Below are positions 23,243 through 31,946 of a stretch of DNA of 64,000 bases, one piece after another. The DNA comes from Leifsonia sp052114085 (GTDB taxonomy: Bacteria; Actinomycetota; Actinomycetes; Actinomycetales; Microbacteriaceae), in NCBI RefSeq assembly GCF_052114085.1, contig NZ_JBFREB010000001.1:992001-1056000 (forward strand). Reading direction: 5' to 3'. The notes beneath the pieces are model-generated. The model was not told the origin of the DNA and did no database searches. It saw only the letters and a program-made list of their open reading frames with translations. How positions within the stretch are numbered: position 1 is the stretch's first letter; each line of letters opens with the position of its first letter. The position numbers were made by a program, and so were the translations under genes.

Positions 23243-24468
23243 AGACTCCGACCGCGCTCCTGATGGCGCTCCTCGCGCCGGGCGAGAGACTCCTCCTTCA
23301 TCAGCTCACGGGTGTGCGCCAAATCGCCGATGATCGGTCGCCACAGTCGCGCTCGCGGGTCCGAGTCGACGAGGATTGCGCGGAGCAGCAGGGTGATCGG
23401 AATGGCCAGGATGGCCCCGATCGGACCGATGACGACCGCCCAGAACAGTACGGAGAAGAAGGTGAGCGTCTGGCTCAATGCGACCGCGCTGCCCACCACC
23501 TTCGGCTGCACGACCGACTGGACCACGGCGTTGATGATCCCGTAGACGATGACGATCGCAATCACCGTTCCCCAGCCGCCGGTGAGGTAGCCGAACACCA
23601 GCGGCGGCACCAGCGCGAAGAAGTAGCCCACATTCGGTATGAAGCTGCACAGGAACGACAGGATCGCCCACAACAGCGCCGCGGGGACTCCCAGGATCCA
23701 CAGCAGGATGCCGTTGAGGACACCCTGCGCGATTCCGAGCAGTGTCGTGACGACCATGTACCGGCGGACGGAGTGGGCGTACGCGCTCATCGCGTACACC
23801 AGGTTCGGCCGCGTCGGCTTGAGTTGCCGGAGCAGCGACGGCGTATAGGCGGCATCTGCGGGCATCAGGATCAGCATGGTGAGCACGATCACCAGCAGTG
23901 TGACGATGCCGAGGGCATTCCCGAGGAGCCCGGTCAAGAAGTTCAGCATCGTGCCGGGATTGAAACCGGACTTGATCTCCTTGACCTGCTCCGGGCCGAC
24001 GCCGATGCTCTGCAGCCAGGAGGTGATCTGAGCGCCCAGCTGCTGCAGCTGCGGTTTGTACTGGGGCAGCATCGTAACGAACTGGGCCAGCGCGACCCAC
24101 AGCAGGCCGATGAAACCGGCCAGCAGCGCGAACACGGTCAGGCCGACGGCACCCGTGGCCAGGCCTTGGGGCGTCCCGTGCCGCTCCAGCCAGACACGCA
24201 CCGGCTGGGCGCAGATCGTCAGGACGAGGGCGAGGAACGTGGGCGCAAAGATGCCGCCGATGGCCGCGATGCCGAACGAGAACACCACCGCGGCGGCGAG
24301 GCCGAGGAGGATGCGGAGCCCCCGCCCGATGCCGCCTGTTGCGGCGAGCTCCGCGTCCGGATCGGCCGGACCGGCTTGCTCGGCCACGCGCGGACGGCGG
24401 TGGAACGGCCAGCGGCGCGGCCGGGACGCCGCCGGTTGCGGTGGAGATTCGGGTTCATCCGCGCTCAT
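23239..24468 (-). CDS. AI-2E family (TqsA/PerM-like) membrane protein
   Basis: The 409-aa protein has eight or so membrane segments with the family layout: paired N-terminal TMs (LRILLGLAAAVVFSFGIAAI, FLALVLTICAQPVRVWLERHG), a long amphipathic middle region with LPQYKPQLQQL, and a C-terminal TM cluster with FIPNVGYFFALVPPLVFG and VVQPKVVG...ALSQTLTFFSV. Family members export small molecules or move Na+/H+; autoinducer-2 transport has been shown for only some. ATG 24468 has GGAGGGAA upstream and is preferred to 24498. The N-terminus is Pro/Arg-rich and cytoplasmic. Confidence 0.88.
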   Translation of the reverse strand: MSADEPESPPQPAASRPRRWPFHRRPRVAEQAGPADPDAELAATGGIGRGLRILLGLAAAVVFSFGIAAIGGIFAPTFLALVLTICAQPVRVWLERHGTPQGLATGAVGLTVFALLAGFIGLLWVALAQFVTMLPQYKPQLQQLGAQITSWLQSIGVGPEQVKEIKSGFNPGTMLNFLTGLLGNALGIVTLLVIVLTMLILMPADAAYTPSLLRQLKPTRPNLVYAMSAYAHSVRRYMVVTTLLGIAQGVLNGILLWILGVPAALLWAILSFLCSFIPNVGYFFALVPPLVFGYLTGGWGTVIAIVIVYGIINAVVQSVVQPKVVGSAVALSQTLTFFSVLFWAVVIGPIGAILAIPITLLLRAILVDSDPRARLWRPIIGDLAHTRELMKEESLARREERHQERGRSL

Positions 24469-24608
24469 GTCCGCTTCCCTCCTCACGACGGCGTCCATCG
24501 GGCGCGCGGTGTCGGCCCCCGGGTTTCCGCAGCCGTCGCTGAGAGCGGCGACGGCTGCGGTCCTCGGGTGTCCGGCCGGTCAGGACGGCTGTCGTGACCG
24601 GATCGTGC

Positions 24609-25097
24609 TCAGGCCGTCGGCGCCGCCGGCGGCGTTGTGGCGGGTCCGGCTGTTGCGGCCGGGGCCGCGGGTGCAGAGGTGGCGGCGCCGGGTGCGGTGG
24701 CCGGGCCGGTGTGGCCGGAGAGGGCGCGCGCCTTCAGGTGGGCGAACTCGTCGGGCGTGATCGCTCCGCTGTCGAGCAGGGCCTTTGCCTTCGAGATCTC
24801 GTCTGCCGGGCTCGAGGTGGCGACCTGGCGGATGTAGTCGTCGGTGGCGGACTGCATCTGCCGCGCTTCCTTCTGATTGCGCTCGGCCATTCCGGGCCCG
24901 CGCGCGATCAGGTAGACCAGCGCGGTGAGGAACGGCACGAAGATCAGGAAGATGATCCACAGCGCCTTCCACCAGCCGTTCAGTTTGTGGTCACGGAACA
25001 GATCGCTGATGATCGCGAACAGCGCGAAGAGATACGCCACGAAGGCGAAGCTCCAGAAGAACAACCAGACGACGCTCCAGAAGTTGCTCCAGTCCAT
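24609..25097 (-). CDS. PLDc_N and SHOCT domain membrane protein
   Basis: The 162-aa protein has two N-terminal membrane segments of the phospholipase D-nuclease N-terminal type (WSVVWLFFWSFAFVAYLFAL and WWKALWIIFLIFVPFLTALV). A SHOCT domain follows (DEISKAKALLDSGAITPDEF, HLKARAL). The C-terminus is a low-complexity Ala/Pro/Thr tail. SHOCT segments are thought to promote oligomerisation. No catalytic domain is present. Confidence 0.8.
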   Translation of the reverse strand: MDWSNFWSVVWLFFWSFAFVAYLFALFAIISDLFRDHKLNGWWKALWIIFLIFVPFLTALVYLIARGPGMAERNQKEARQMQSATDDYIRQVATSSPADEISKAKALLDSGAITPDEFAHLKARALSGHTGPATAPGAATSAPAAPAATAGPATTPPAAPTA

Positions 25098-25197
25098 GGT
25101 GGACTCCCCTTTCGACTCCAGCTCGGTGTCTGGATGTGCGGTGAGAGTATCGCTGGGCGCGTTCGCACGGCTAGAGGGAAATTTGGGGGCCCGCCGG

Positions 25198-26070
25198 TCA
25201 GGTCAGAGCGTTGAGTTCGATCGTCAGCCGGTCTACGATCTCGGAGGCGAGAAAGCCCAGGCGACCGGCGCTTTCGGTCAGGGAGCGCCCTGCCGCGGCG
25301 TGCAGGTAGGTGCCCCAGACAGCGGCCTGGAGCGGCTCCGCGCCCCTCGCGGCGAGTCCGGTGATCGCTCCGGCCAGGGCGTCACCGCTTCCCGAGGTGC
25401 CGAGTCCGGTGTCGCCGTTGCCGACGGTGAACAGTCGGCCGTCCGGCGACGCGATCCGGCCGAAGCAGCAGACGACCGCCCGGTAGCGGTGGGCGAGCTC
25501 GCGCGTGTCCGCGTCCAGGTCGTCGACTTCGCGCCCGAGCAGCCGGGAAGCCTCCTCGGTGTTGGGTGTCAGGATGCGCGGGCCGTCGCCCGCGAGTCGC
25601 GGGTGCCCGGCGAGCGCGCCGAGGGCAAAGGCGTCGAGGACGAGAACGGCATCGCGGCCGGCCGCGCGCGAGGCGTGGCGAAGCATCCGGGCCGTCTCCG
25701 TCGCGTCGTCGAGGCCGGGGCCGATCAGCACGGCATCAGCGCCCGCCAGATCAGGTGCCGCTTCGCGGACGCCCGCACCGCGGACGCTGCCGCCTGACGT
25801 CTCCGGCAGCGGTACAACACCCGACTCCGGCACCGCGACCGCCACCTGCGCCGCGACGGATGCGCCAACCGCCAGGGTGAGGCGGCCCGCGCCGACGCGC
25901 AGTGCGGCACGGCCGGCGAGCATGGCGGCGCCGGGGGAGCGGAGCGCTCCACCGACGACCAGCACCTCTCCGCGGGATCGCTTGGAACCGGAAGGCTCGG
26001 GGAGCGGCCACGCGCGCAGCAGCTCGGGTGTCACGTCCTCCGCGGGCCGCGGGTCCTGATGTTCACGCAT
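25198..26070 (-). CDS. nnrD: ADP-dependent NAD(P)H-hydrate dehydratase
   Basis: The 290-aa protein is the ribokinase-like carbohydrate kinase domain that dehydrates damaged NADHX/NADPHX. Diagnostic motifs are GEVLVVGGALRSPGAAMLAG, ILTPNTEEASRLLG and GNGDTGLGTSGSGDALAGAI, which hold the nucleotide and catalytic Asp. The NnrE epimerase domain found fused in many bacteria is absent, so epimerase must be encoded elsewhere. The gene overlaps the stop of the phosphatase gene by 8 bp and belongs to a three-gene coupled operon. Confidence 0.9.
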   Translation of the reverse strand: MREHQDPRPAEDVTPELLRAWPLPEPSGSKRSRGEVLVVGGALRSPGAAMLAGRAALRVGAGRLTLAVGASVAAQVAVAVPESGVVPLPETSGGSVRGAGVREAAPDLAGADAVLIGPGLDDATETARMLRHASRAAGRDAVLVLDAFALGALAGHPRLAGDGPRILTPNTEEASRLLGREVDDLDADTRELAHRYRAVVCCFGRIASPDGRLFTVGNGDTGLGTSGSGDALAGAITGLAARGAEPLQAAVWGTYLHAAAGRSLTESAGRLGFLASEIVDRLTIELNALT

Positions 26071-26782
26071 CGGTCCGGGCCTCACCCACGTGCTCCGTCG
26101 CGGGAAGGCCCGCGGCGGTGAGGTGCGTGTCGTCGGCGAACGCCTGCAGCGTCCACTCGTCACCGTCGCGGGTGAGCTCAGTCACCGAGGCGTTGGCGAC
26201 GGGATGCGTCAGCAGGTGATCGGCCAGCTCGGCTTCGGACATCCGGAGCAGCACGTAGAGGAAGAGGCTGACGACCGCGTCGTGGGCGAAGACGACGACG
26301 ACGCCGTCTTTCGCGTCGCTCGGGAGCGCGTCGCGCAGGAACGAGCGGATGCGCAGGGCGACGTCCGTCCACGCCTCGCCGCCCGGCGGACGGTAGTAGA
26401 ACTTGCCGGACCAGCGGCGGCGGTCCGCCTCCAACGGCAGCCGGTGTTCCACCCCGGTCGCGGTCAGCCGGTCGAGGATGCCCAGTTCACGGTCGCGGAG
26501 CCGCTCGTCGAGCCGGAGGGGAGTCTCCTCGCCCAGCGCGAACCGCGCGGTCTGGATGGCGCGTCGGTAGGGGGAGCTGTACAGGACGGCGTCGGCCGGG
26601 AGCATCTCGCGCAGCCGGGAGCCGAGGGCCCCGGCCTGCAGCTCTCCGAGCGGGGAGAGGGTGACGTCGGCGTCGCGGGCCTCCACGGCGATGACGTCGG
26701 CGCCGGCGGCCTCCGCGGCAGCGGCCGCGACGTTCGCCGTGCTCTCGCCGTGGCGGATCAGGAGCAGGGTGCGGGCGGTCAT
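26063..26782 (-). CDS. Histidine phosphatase family protein
   Basis: The 239-aa protein carries the LLLIRHGESTAN phosphohistidine motif, a second Arg in YSSPYRRAIQTARFA, a Glu in RERELG-like DRELGILDR, and the second histidine in VVVFAHDAVVSLF. This is the full branch-1 (phosphoglycerate-mutase-like) catalytic set. The substrate is unknown. Its ATG overlaps the stop of the upstream cyclase-fold gene (ATGA), and its own stop overlaps the nnrD start. Confidence 0.88.
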   Translation of the reverse strand: MTARTLLLIRHGESTANVAAAAAEAAGADVIAVEARDADVTLSPLGELQAGALGSRLREMLPADAVLYSSPYRRAIQTARFALGEETPLRLDERLRDRELGILDRLTATGVEHRLPLEADRRRWSGKFYYRPPGGEAWTDVALRIRSFLRDALPSDAKDGVVVVFAHDAVVSLFLYVLLRMSEAELADHLLTHPVANASVTELTRDGDEWTLQAFADDTHLTAAGLPATEHVGEARTDA

Positions 26783-27717
26783 GGAGTGGACTGTACGCCC
26801 GCCCAGTCGAGCACGCGGAGTGCCCGAAGCGTTATCCAGCGGCTCGGCTCGCCCACGGTCTCGAACGCGACGGACGGCCGCCCGCACAGCAGGCCGTCGA
26901 GCGCCCAGCGCCCGTCCGGCCGCCGTTTCGACCGCACCAGTTCGACGGCTTCTGCGACGCGGTCATCGAACGGAACGCCCGCGGCGCGCAGGAGGTCGAG
27001 CCCGCGAAGCACGTCGTAATGCCAGTAGTTCGGGAACCGGAAGTCCAGCCACGCCTCGTCGATCAGTTCGCCCGTGCTCAGGCGGCGCATCAGGCCCCGG
27101 TTGAGGAGGTACTCCTGCCCGCGCCGAAGCGACTCGCTGACGTCGGTCTGGCCGCCCGCATCCCGATACGCCGCCAAGGCCTCGACGACGCAGATGGTGC
27201 TGTGGAAGGAGCCGGGGTCGGCGGGCGTCTCGGCGTAGCAGTTCCAACCGCCGTCGGTCTGCTGACCGTCGAGCAGCTTTCCGAGGATGACCTCCGTCGC
27301 ATGGCCGTACGGGGCGGCCGCGGTGAGCACCCGGCCGTTGATGCAGGCCTCCACCTCGCCCTCGAAAAACGGGCTGTGGCCCCACTCCTCGCCCCAGTCG
27401 ACCCCGGCCGCTGTCCGCTCCAGCGCCGCGCGGGTGCGATCGCCGTCGGCGCCGAGCTGTGCCAGCAGGAGGACCACGGTGTCGGTCGCGTCCCGGTCGT
27501 CGGGCTTCCAGACCGTCCCGCCCCAGGTGCCTGCCGCATCCTGCAGGTCGAGCAGCTGGGCGCCCCAGCCCTCGCGCTCGACCCGAGCGCGCTCGGTGGC
27601 GACCTCGTCGTCGGAGGCGCCCACCAGATCCCGCAGCGCTTGCCAGCGGATCGATGGGTCGCCGTCGAGCAGCCAGTCGATGGTGCGATCGTGCACATCA
27701 GAAGCCCCCGCAGTCAT
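26779..27717 (-). CDS. Terpenoid cyclase/prenyltransferase-fold protein
   Basis: The 312-aa protein shows repeated alpha/alpha-barrel features of the squalene-cyclase/prenyltransferase superfamily: DAAGTWGGTVWKPDD, QQTDGGWNCYAE, GSFHSTICVVEALAAYRDAGG and RRPDGRWALDG, resembling QW-like repeats. The DxDD motif of squalene-hopene cyclases is not seen, so cyclase activity is doubtful. It is translationally coupled to the phosphatase and nnrD genes. The start is ATG 27717. Confidence 0.75.
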   Translation of the reverse strand: MTAGASDVHDRTIDWLLDGDPSIRWQALRDLVGASDDEVATERARVEREGWGAQLLDLQDAAGTWGGTVWKPDDRDATDTVVLLLAQLGADGDRTRAALERTAAGVDWGEEWGHSPFFEGEVEACINGRVLTAAAPYGHATEVILGKLLDGQQTDGGWNCYAETPADPGSFHSTICVVEALAAYRDAGGQTDVSESLRRGQEYLLNRGLMRRLSTGELIDEAWLDFRFPNYWHYDVLRGLDLLRAAGVPFDDRVAEAVELVRSKRRPDGRWALDGLLCGRPSVAFETVGEPSRWITLRALRVLDWAGVQSTP

Positions 27718-27803
27718 GCCGACAGGGTACGCCGCGGCGTCACGCGAGCCACTGACGGAGGCGGCATACCGGGCTGGTGCGTGCGGCGGCCGCCTTCGAC
27801 TGC

Positions 27804-28658
27804 CTATTCGCGGGGGGCGGCCGGGGCGAAGGACTGCGTGCCCAGCACCGAGAGCAGCGCCAGCTTCTCGGCGGCCTCCGTGCGCGGCGGTGCCGTGAGC
27901 ACGAGAAGGCACTGCGACTGGTCCTCGGTGAACAGCGCCTGGCAGTCCAGCTCGATCGCGCCGAGCTCGGGATGGAGCAGCGTCTTGTGATCCTCGAAGC
28001 GACGGGCGACCTCGTGCTTCTCCCACAGGGTGGCGAACTCGGGGCTCTCGGCGAGCAGAGCACGCACCAGCTCGCCGGCACGCGACCGCGGACCCATGAC
28101 GCCGTAGGCGTCTCGAAGCGAAGCGACCTGAGCGCGGCTCTGACGTGCCCGATCCTCCTCCGGGTACTGCGCCCGTGCGCCCGGATCGGTGAACCAGCGG
28201 TAGAACTCGCTGCGGGCGAGTCCGGTGTAACCCGAGCGGTCGCCGAACAGCGCGACCGCCATCCGGTTCTGCGCCAACGTCTCGCCGAGGGTCGAGAGGA
28301 CGAGCGCCGGCGAGTCATCGAGGCGGTCCAAAACGCGTTGGAGCGCGGGCGCGACATGGCCGCCACCCGAGAGCCGGTCAGGAGTGTTGTGGCCGGCCAC
28401 CCGATACAGGTAGTCGCGCTCGTCGGCGGTCAGCCGCAGGGCGCGAGCGAGCGACGACAGCATCTGCCCACTCGGCTGCGGGCCGCGGCGCTGCTCGAGC
28501 CGGGTGTAGTAGTCGGTCGACATGGCGGCGAGCTGGGCGACCTCCTCGCGGCGGAGCCCCGGAGCGCGCCGACGTGCGCCGGAGGGGAGCCCGACGTCCT
28601 CGGGATGCAGCGCCTCCCGGTGTCGGCGCAGGAAATCGGCGAGTGCGGCACGGTCCAT
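27804..28658 (-). CDS. XRE-type regulator with MmyB-like ligand domain
   Basis: The 284-aa protein has an N-terminal helix-turn-helix (LRREEVAQLAAMSTDYYTRL) and the C-terminal MmyB-like PAS fold (FYRWFTDPGARAQYPEEDRA, VASLRDAYGVMGPRS, LHPELGAIELDCQALFTED). MmyB-like domains bind fatty-acid-type ligands in solved examples. It is divergent from the SDR gene at 28760, a common arrangement in actinobacteria in which the regulator controls the adjacent reductase. The 101-bp gap probably holds the operator. Confidence 0.9.
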   Translation of the reverse strand: MDRAALADFLRRHREALHPEDVGLPSGARRRAPGLRREEVAQLAAMSTDYYTRLEQRRGPQPSGQMLSSLARALRLTADERDYLYRVAGHNTPDRLSGGGHVAPALQRVLDRLDDSPALVLSTLGETLAQNRMAVALFGDRSGYTGLARSEFYRWFTDPGARAQYPEEDRARQSRAQVASLRDAYGVMGPRSRAGELVRALLAESPEFATLWEKHEVARRFEDHKTLLHPELGAIELDCQALFTEDQSQCLLVLTAPPRTEAAEKLALLSVLGTQSFAPAAPRE

Positions 28659-28759
28659 CCCTCCATGATGGACGCGGTCGCGCCCGGGAACCAGGGATCG
28701 CCGATCCATGGATGAGCGCTCCACTTCCTGCGCATCACGCGTCGACCGAAAGTGGGGTC

Positions 28760-29533
28760 ATGGACATCACAGGAAACACCGTCTTCATCCCCGGCGCGAC
28801 CAGCGGAATCGGGCTCGCCCTCGCGGTCGCGCTCCACGAGCGGGGCAACACCGTCATCGTCGGCGGGCGCCGCACCGAACTGCTCGAGCGGATCGCCACC
28901 GAGCACCCCGGCATCGACACCGTCCGCATCGACACGGCCGACGCCGTCAGCATTCGCCAGGCGTCCGCCGACGTGATCGCCGCGCATCCCGACCTCAACG
29001 TCCTCGTCGCCATGGCGGGAATCATGCGGGTCGAGGACTGGCACAACACTGCCGGTTTCCTCGACTCGGCCGAAGCCGTGGTCTCGACGAACGTGCTTGG
29101 CCCCATCCGCCTGATCGCCGCGTTCGTCGAGCATCTGCAGACCCGGCCGGACGCCACCATCGTGACCGTGTCGTCCGGGCTCGCCTTCACCCCGCTGAAG
29201 GCGACGCCCAGCTACAACGCCAGCAAGGCCGCGGTGCACATGCTTAGCGAGAGCATCCGCCTGCAGCTGGCCGACACCTCGGTGAAGGTCCTCGAGCTGG
29301 AGCCGCCGGCCGTGCGGACCGGGCTGCTGCCCGGCCAGGAGGAGAGCGAGTTCGCCATGCCGCTGGACGAGTTCGTCGCGGAGGTCATGGAACTGATCGA
29401 GACGCAGCCCGAGGTCAAAGAACTCCAGGTGGAGCGGGTCAAGTTCCTCCGCTACGGGGAGGCGCGTGGCGACTACGACCGCGTGGTCGAGGTGCTCAAC
29501 GCGTCTGACCCGCACGGCAAAAACGCGGCGTAG
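28760..29533 (+). CDS. SDR family oxidoreductase, DltE-like
   Basis: The 257-aa protein starts MDITGNTVFIPGATSGIGLA with the GATSGIG cofactor motif, has the conserved VAMAGIM (in place of NNAG), the catalytic VSSGLAF serine and YNASKAAVHM with Tyr and Lys. The DltE-like subgroup has this length and the LxPxxVxT segment (LEPPAVRT). It is an NAD(P)-dependent reductase of unknown substrate, probably under the divergent MmyB-like regulator. GTGGGG precedes the ATG. Confidence 0.88.
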   Translation: MDITGNTVFIPGATSGIGLALAVALHERGNTVIVGGRRTELLERIATEHPGIDTVRIDTADAVSIRQASADVIAAHPDLNVLVAMAGIMRVEDWHNTAGFLDSAEAVVSTNVLGPIRLIAAFVEHLQTRPDATIVTVSSGLAFTPLKATPSYNASKAAVHMLSESIRLQLADTSVKVLELEPPAVRTGLLPGQEESEFAMPLDEFVAEVMELIETQPEVKELQVERVKFLRYGEARGDYDRVVEVLNASDPHGKNAA

Positions 29534-29545
29534 CGTGCTGTGGGC

Positions 29546-30631
29546 TCACGGCCGCCGCACCGTGAGCCCCAGCCAGGCCGCCAGGTCGTCCACGCTGAGG
29601 TCGACGTCGTCGCGGGTTCGCGCGTCGAACGGCTCGTCTTCGTGGACGGCGTCCACACGCAGCACCCCGGTCGTGCGGTCGGCGGTGGCGTCGAGCTTCC
29701 CGACCAGCCTGTCCTCGTGGAGGATGGGCAGCGCGAAGTAGCCCCACCGCCGCTGGGCGGCCGGCTTGTACATCTCGAGCAGGTACTCGAAGCCGAACAG
29801 CTCCAGAGAACGGACCCGGTCGTGGATGAGGCGATCGAACGGCGACAGCAGTGCCGCGCGCCCCGTGAAGGGCAGCCCGACCGCGTCCGGGTCGACGCGC
29901 CACTCCCGGTCGCTCCCGTCGACGCGTGCGGCAACACCCGCTCCGCCGACGAGTTGCGGTCGCGCGATCCCCAGCGCGCGCAACCGGCGTCCGTCGCGGA
30001 GCCCTGATGCCTCCGCCTCGGGCACCGCCTCGATCCCGGACGGGTACACGCGTTCGGCGAGATCCCAGGTGCGCTGCCGTCCGATGCGTCCGGAGACCGC
30101 CACGACGCCCCGCCGCTGCAGGAGCTCCAGCATGTGCGTGACGTTCTTCTCGTGTGTCCACCCGGTCGACTGCCACGGCACCTGCGCCGTGTCCGGGATG
30201 TCTTTCGACAGCAGCGGGCCGGAGTCGCGAAGCCTGTCCAGCACGTCTTCGCGGAAGCGCACATTCGCGTCGAGCCAGGCCTGCCAGGACCCGGCGATCG
30301 GCCCGGTTCTCATGCGGTCGAGGTTGAGGGCGAGGTCGGAGACCGGACGCACCATGGCGAACGGAGGCTGGACCGGATCGTCCTGGGCCTTCAGCTCGTA
30401 CAGCGTCCGATCGCGTTCCACGGCCTGCTGGAGCTGCTCGGGCCGGTACGCCGACCCCAGCCGGGCGAAAGCGATCAGATCGGCGCTGGGTGCGATGGCG
30501 GCTGTCGGATCCAGCTGAAGGAAGGTGAGGTGCTCGACCAGTGGCACCAGGGCCGGCGAGTGTGCGGAATCGAGGCGCTGAGCGCGCACGGCGATGCGCC
30601 GGGCCTCATCACGATCGAGGACGATCTCCAT
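29546..30631 (-). CDS. AlkX/YcaQ-like winged-helix DNA glycosylase
   Basis: The 361-aa protein belongs to the HTH_42/YcaQ family: tandem winged helices at the N-terminus and a C-terminal beta region with WGYFALPILHEDRLVGKLDA. The catalytic QxD/QxQ element appears as FLQLDP, which fits the QxD form of AlkX (YcaQ), the subgroup reported to unhook interstrand crosslinks, rather than the QxQ form of AlkZ. Activity is inferred. ATG 30631 is used (MEIVLDRDEARRIAV). It is convergent with the SDR gene. Confidence 0.8.
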   Translation of the reverse strand: MEIVLDRDEARRIAVRAQRLDSAHSPALVPLVEHLTFLQLDPTAAIAPSADLIAFARLGSAYRPEQLQQAVERDRTLYELKAQDDPVQPPFAMVRPVSDLALNLDRMRTGPIAGSWQAWLDANVRFREDVLDRLRDSGPLLSKDIPDTAQVPWQSTGWTHEKNVTHMLELLQRRGVVAVSGRIGRQRTWDLAERVYPSGIEAVPEAEASGLRDGRRLRALGIARPQLVGGAGVAARVDGSDREWRVDPDAVGLPFTGRAALLSPFDRLIHDRVRSLELFGFEYLLEMYKPAAQRRWGYFALPILHEDRLVGKLDATADRTTGVLRVDAVHEDEPFDARTRDDVDLSVDDLAAWLGLTVRRP

Positions 30632-30641
30632 GCCGCCGAGG

Positions 30642-31757
30642 CTACCCGGCGCCACCGACCACGGGCCGCTCTGACCCTCGACCCCGAGCGGCCGCCCCGC
30701 TCACGCGGAGGAAGACCGTGACCCACGCGAGAACGATGACGCCCGCGATCAGCTCCGTCGCGGTGAGCACGTAGTAACCGGTCACGAAGAACACGGCGGC
30801 CACCACGATGACCGCGAACGACGCGTAACCGAACAGCAGGAACGCGCGCGGCGCCTCGGGTACCGCAGGGCGCACCCAGAAGATGAGCAGCGCGAACGCG
30901 ATGAGCATCCCGACCGCCGAGACGTTGTGCAGGATTTGCGACACATCCAGCGGGAAGAGCCCGACTCCCGCCAGCAGCACGCCGATCAGGATGAGGCATA
31001 CGCGCACACGGAGGGTCGCGGCCCGCAGAGCCGGGTCGACATGGGTGAGGTCCGTCGCATACCGCGCGATGGCCGCCATCATCAGCCCCGCCAGGATCAG
31101 CGTGAGGTTGAAGGTCAGCGACGAGACGCTGTTCGTCATCCCGAGGGCACTCAGGTGGAATTGCCACCAGTGCGGGTCGGGAGCGGTCAGTGTCGCCACC
31201 AGGATGCCCACTACAGCGAATGCCGCCAGCACCGTCGACAACCGCATCAGATCCATCCGCGTCGCCGAAAGGAACACCGCGTAAGCCGTCACGCCCGCCG
31301 CTGCTCCGGCGAGGGCCGTCGCCGACACCGCGTAGACGGTCGCGTCGGTGAAGCCGTCCGCCAGCACCGCGCCGAGCAGGAGCCACCCGAGCAGGGCGAT
31401 GATCCCGTGGGCGAGGGCGATCACGGCCGTGTCGAAAACCGGGACCGCCGGAGCTGTACGCGGGCCACCGCCCGGCTCGCGGTCGGGCACGCCGCCGAAG
31501 GGCGTCAACGTCTCGCGGTGCCACAGCCGGCCGACGACGTACGCGGCCACCGCCAGGACGCCCGCCGCCAGAGCGGTGAACTGCGACACCGAGCCGGGGC
31601 CGGCGATGGGGAGGGAGCGGCCCCAGAAGAAGGGAAGGGATACGATGCCCGCGACGACGAGCGCTGCAGCGCCGACCACGATGGCCGCCCCCTCGAGGTC
31701 GAGCGCTGCCGCTCGCGCGGCGACCCGCCCGGTGGTCCTCTGCCGCACCCCGGTCAT
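30642..31757 (-). CDS. Polytopic membrane protein, DUF998-like
   Basis: The 371-aa protein has about ten hydrophobic segments, among them GAAIVVGAAALVVAGIVSLP, VIALAHGIIALLGWLLLGAV, AFAVVGILVATLT and FAVIVVAAVFFVTGYYVLTA. The layout suggests an integral membrane protein of the DUF998 sort. No transport or catalytic motif is visible. It may start at ATG 31757, overlapping a small upstream ORF by ATGA, or further upstream at ATG 31844 in the same frame. The stop is 10 bp from the AlkX-like gene start, so the two probably form an operon. Confidence 0.7.
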   Translation of the reverse strand: MTGVRQRTTGRVAARAAALDLEGAAIVVGAAALVVAGIVSLPFFWGRSLPIAGPGSVSQFTALAAGVLAVAAYVVGRLWHRETLTPFGGVPDREPGGGPRTAPAVPVFDTAVIALAHGIIALLGWLLLGAVLADGFTDATVYAVSATALAGAAAGVTAYAVFLSATRMDLMRLSTVLAAFAVVGILVATLTAPDPHWWQFHLSALGMTNSVSSLTFNLTLILAGLMMAAIARYATDLTHVDPALRAATLRVRVCLILIGVLLAGVGLFPLDVSQILHNVSAVGMLIAFALLIFWVRPAVPEAPRAFLLFGYASFAVIVVAAVFFVTGYYVLTATELIAGVIVLAWVTVFLRVSGAAARGRGSERPVVGGAG

Positions 31758-31828
31758 GACGTCGGCCCCCCGGCCTTCCGAACGCTGCCGTGCTCGATCA
31801 TCCGGGGCTCCCTTCGCGTCGGCTGCAT
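31754..31828 (-). CDS. Short leader ORF coupled to the membrane protein gene
   Basis: An ATG at 31828 has an ideal AGGAGG at 31833-31838 with a 4-nt gap. It opens a 24-codon ORF (MQPTRREPRMIEHG... ending GGPTS) whose TGA overlaps the ATG at 31757 (ATGA). The peptide is basic and has no hydrophobic core. The strong ribosome binding site, with only a weak one at 31757, suggests that ribosomes load here and re-initiate at the membrane protein. Alternatively the membrane protein starts upstream and this ORF is chance. Confidence 0.45.
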   Translation of the reverse strand: MQPTRREPRMIEHGSVRKAGGPTS

Positions 31829-31946
31829 GATGCCTCCTGGGCAACGCACTCGGCTAGCCCTCAGTCCGGCCGACGCCCCTTCCCGCTCGAACGTCTCCGG
31901 CGTTAGCATGCGCGCGAGTAGGGCCGGCCGATCGGAAGAGGCGCAC

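Noticed and set aside
30927..31946. Open extension of the GH15 frame upstream of 31947
   Set aside because: It runs antisense to a well-supported membrane-protein gene and has no family features. The GH15 domain starts right after ATG 31947.
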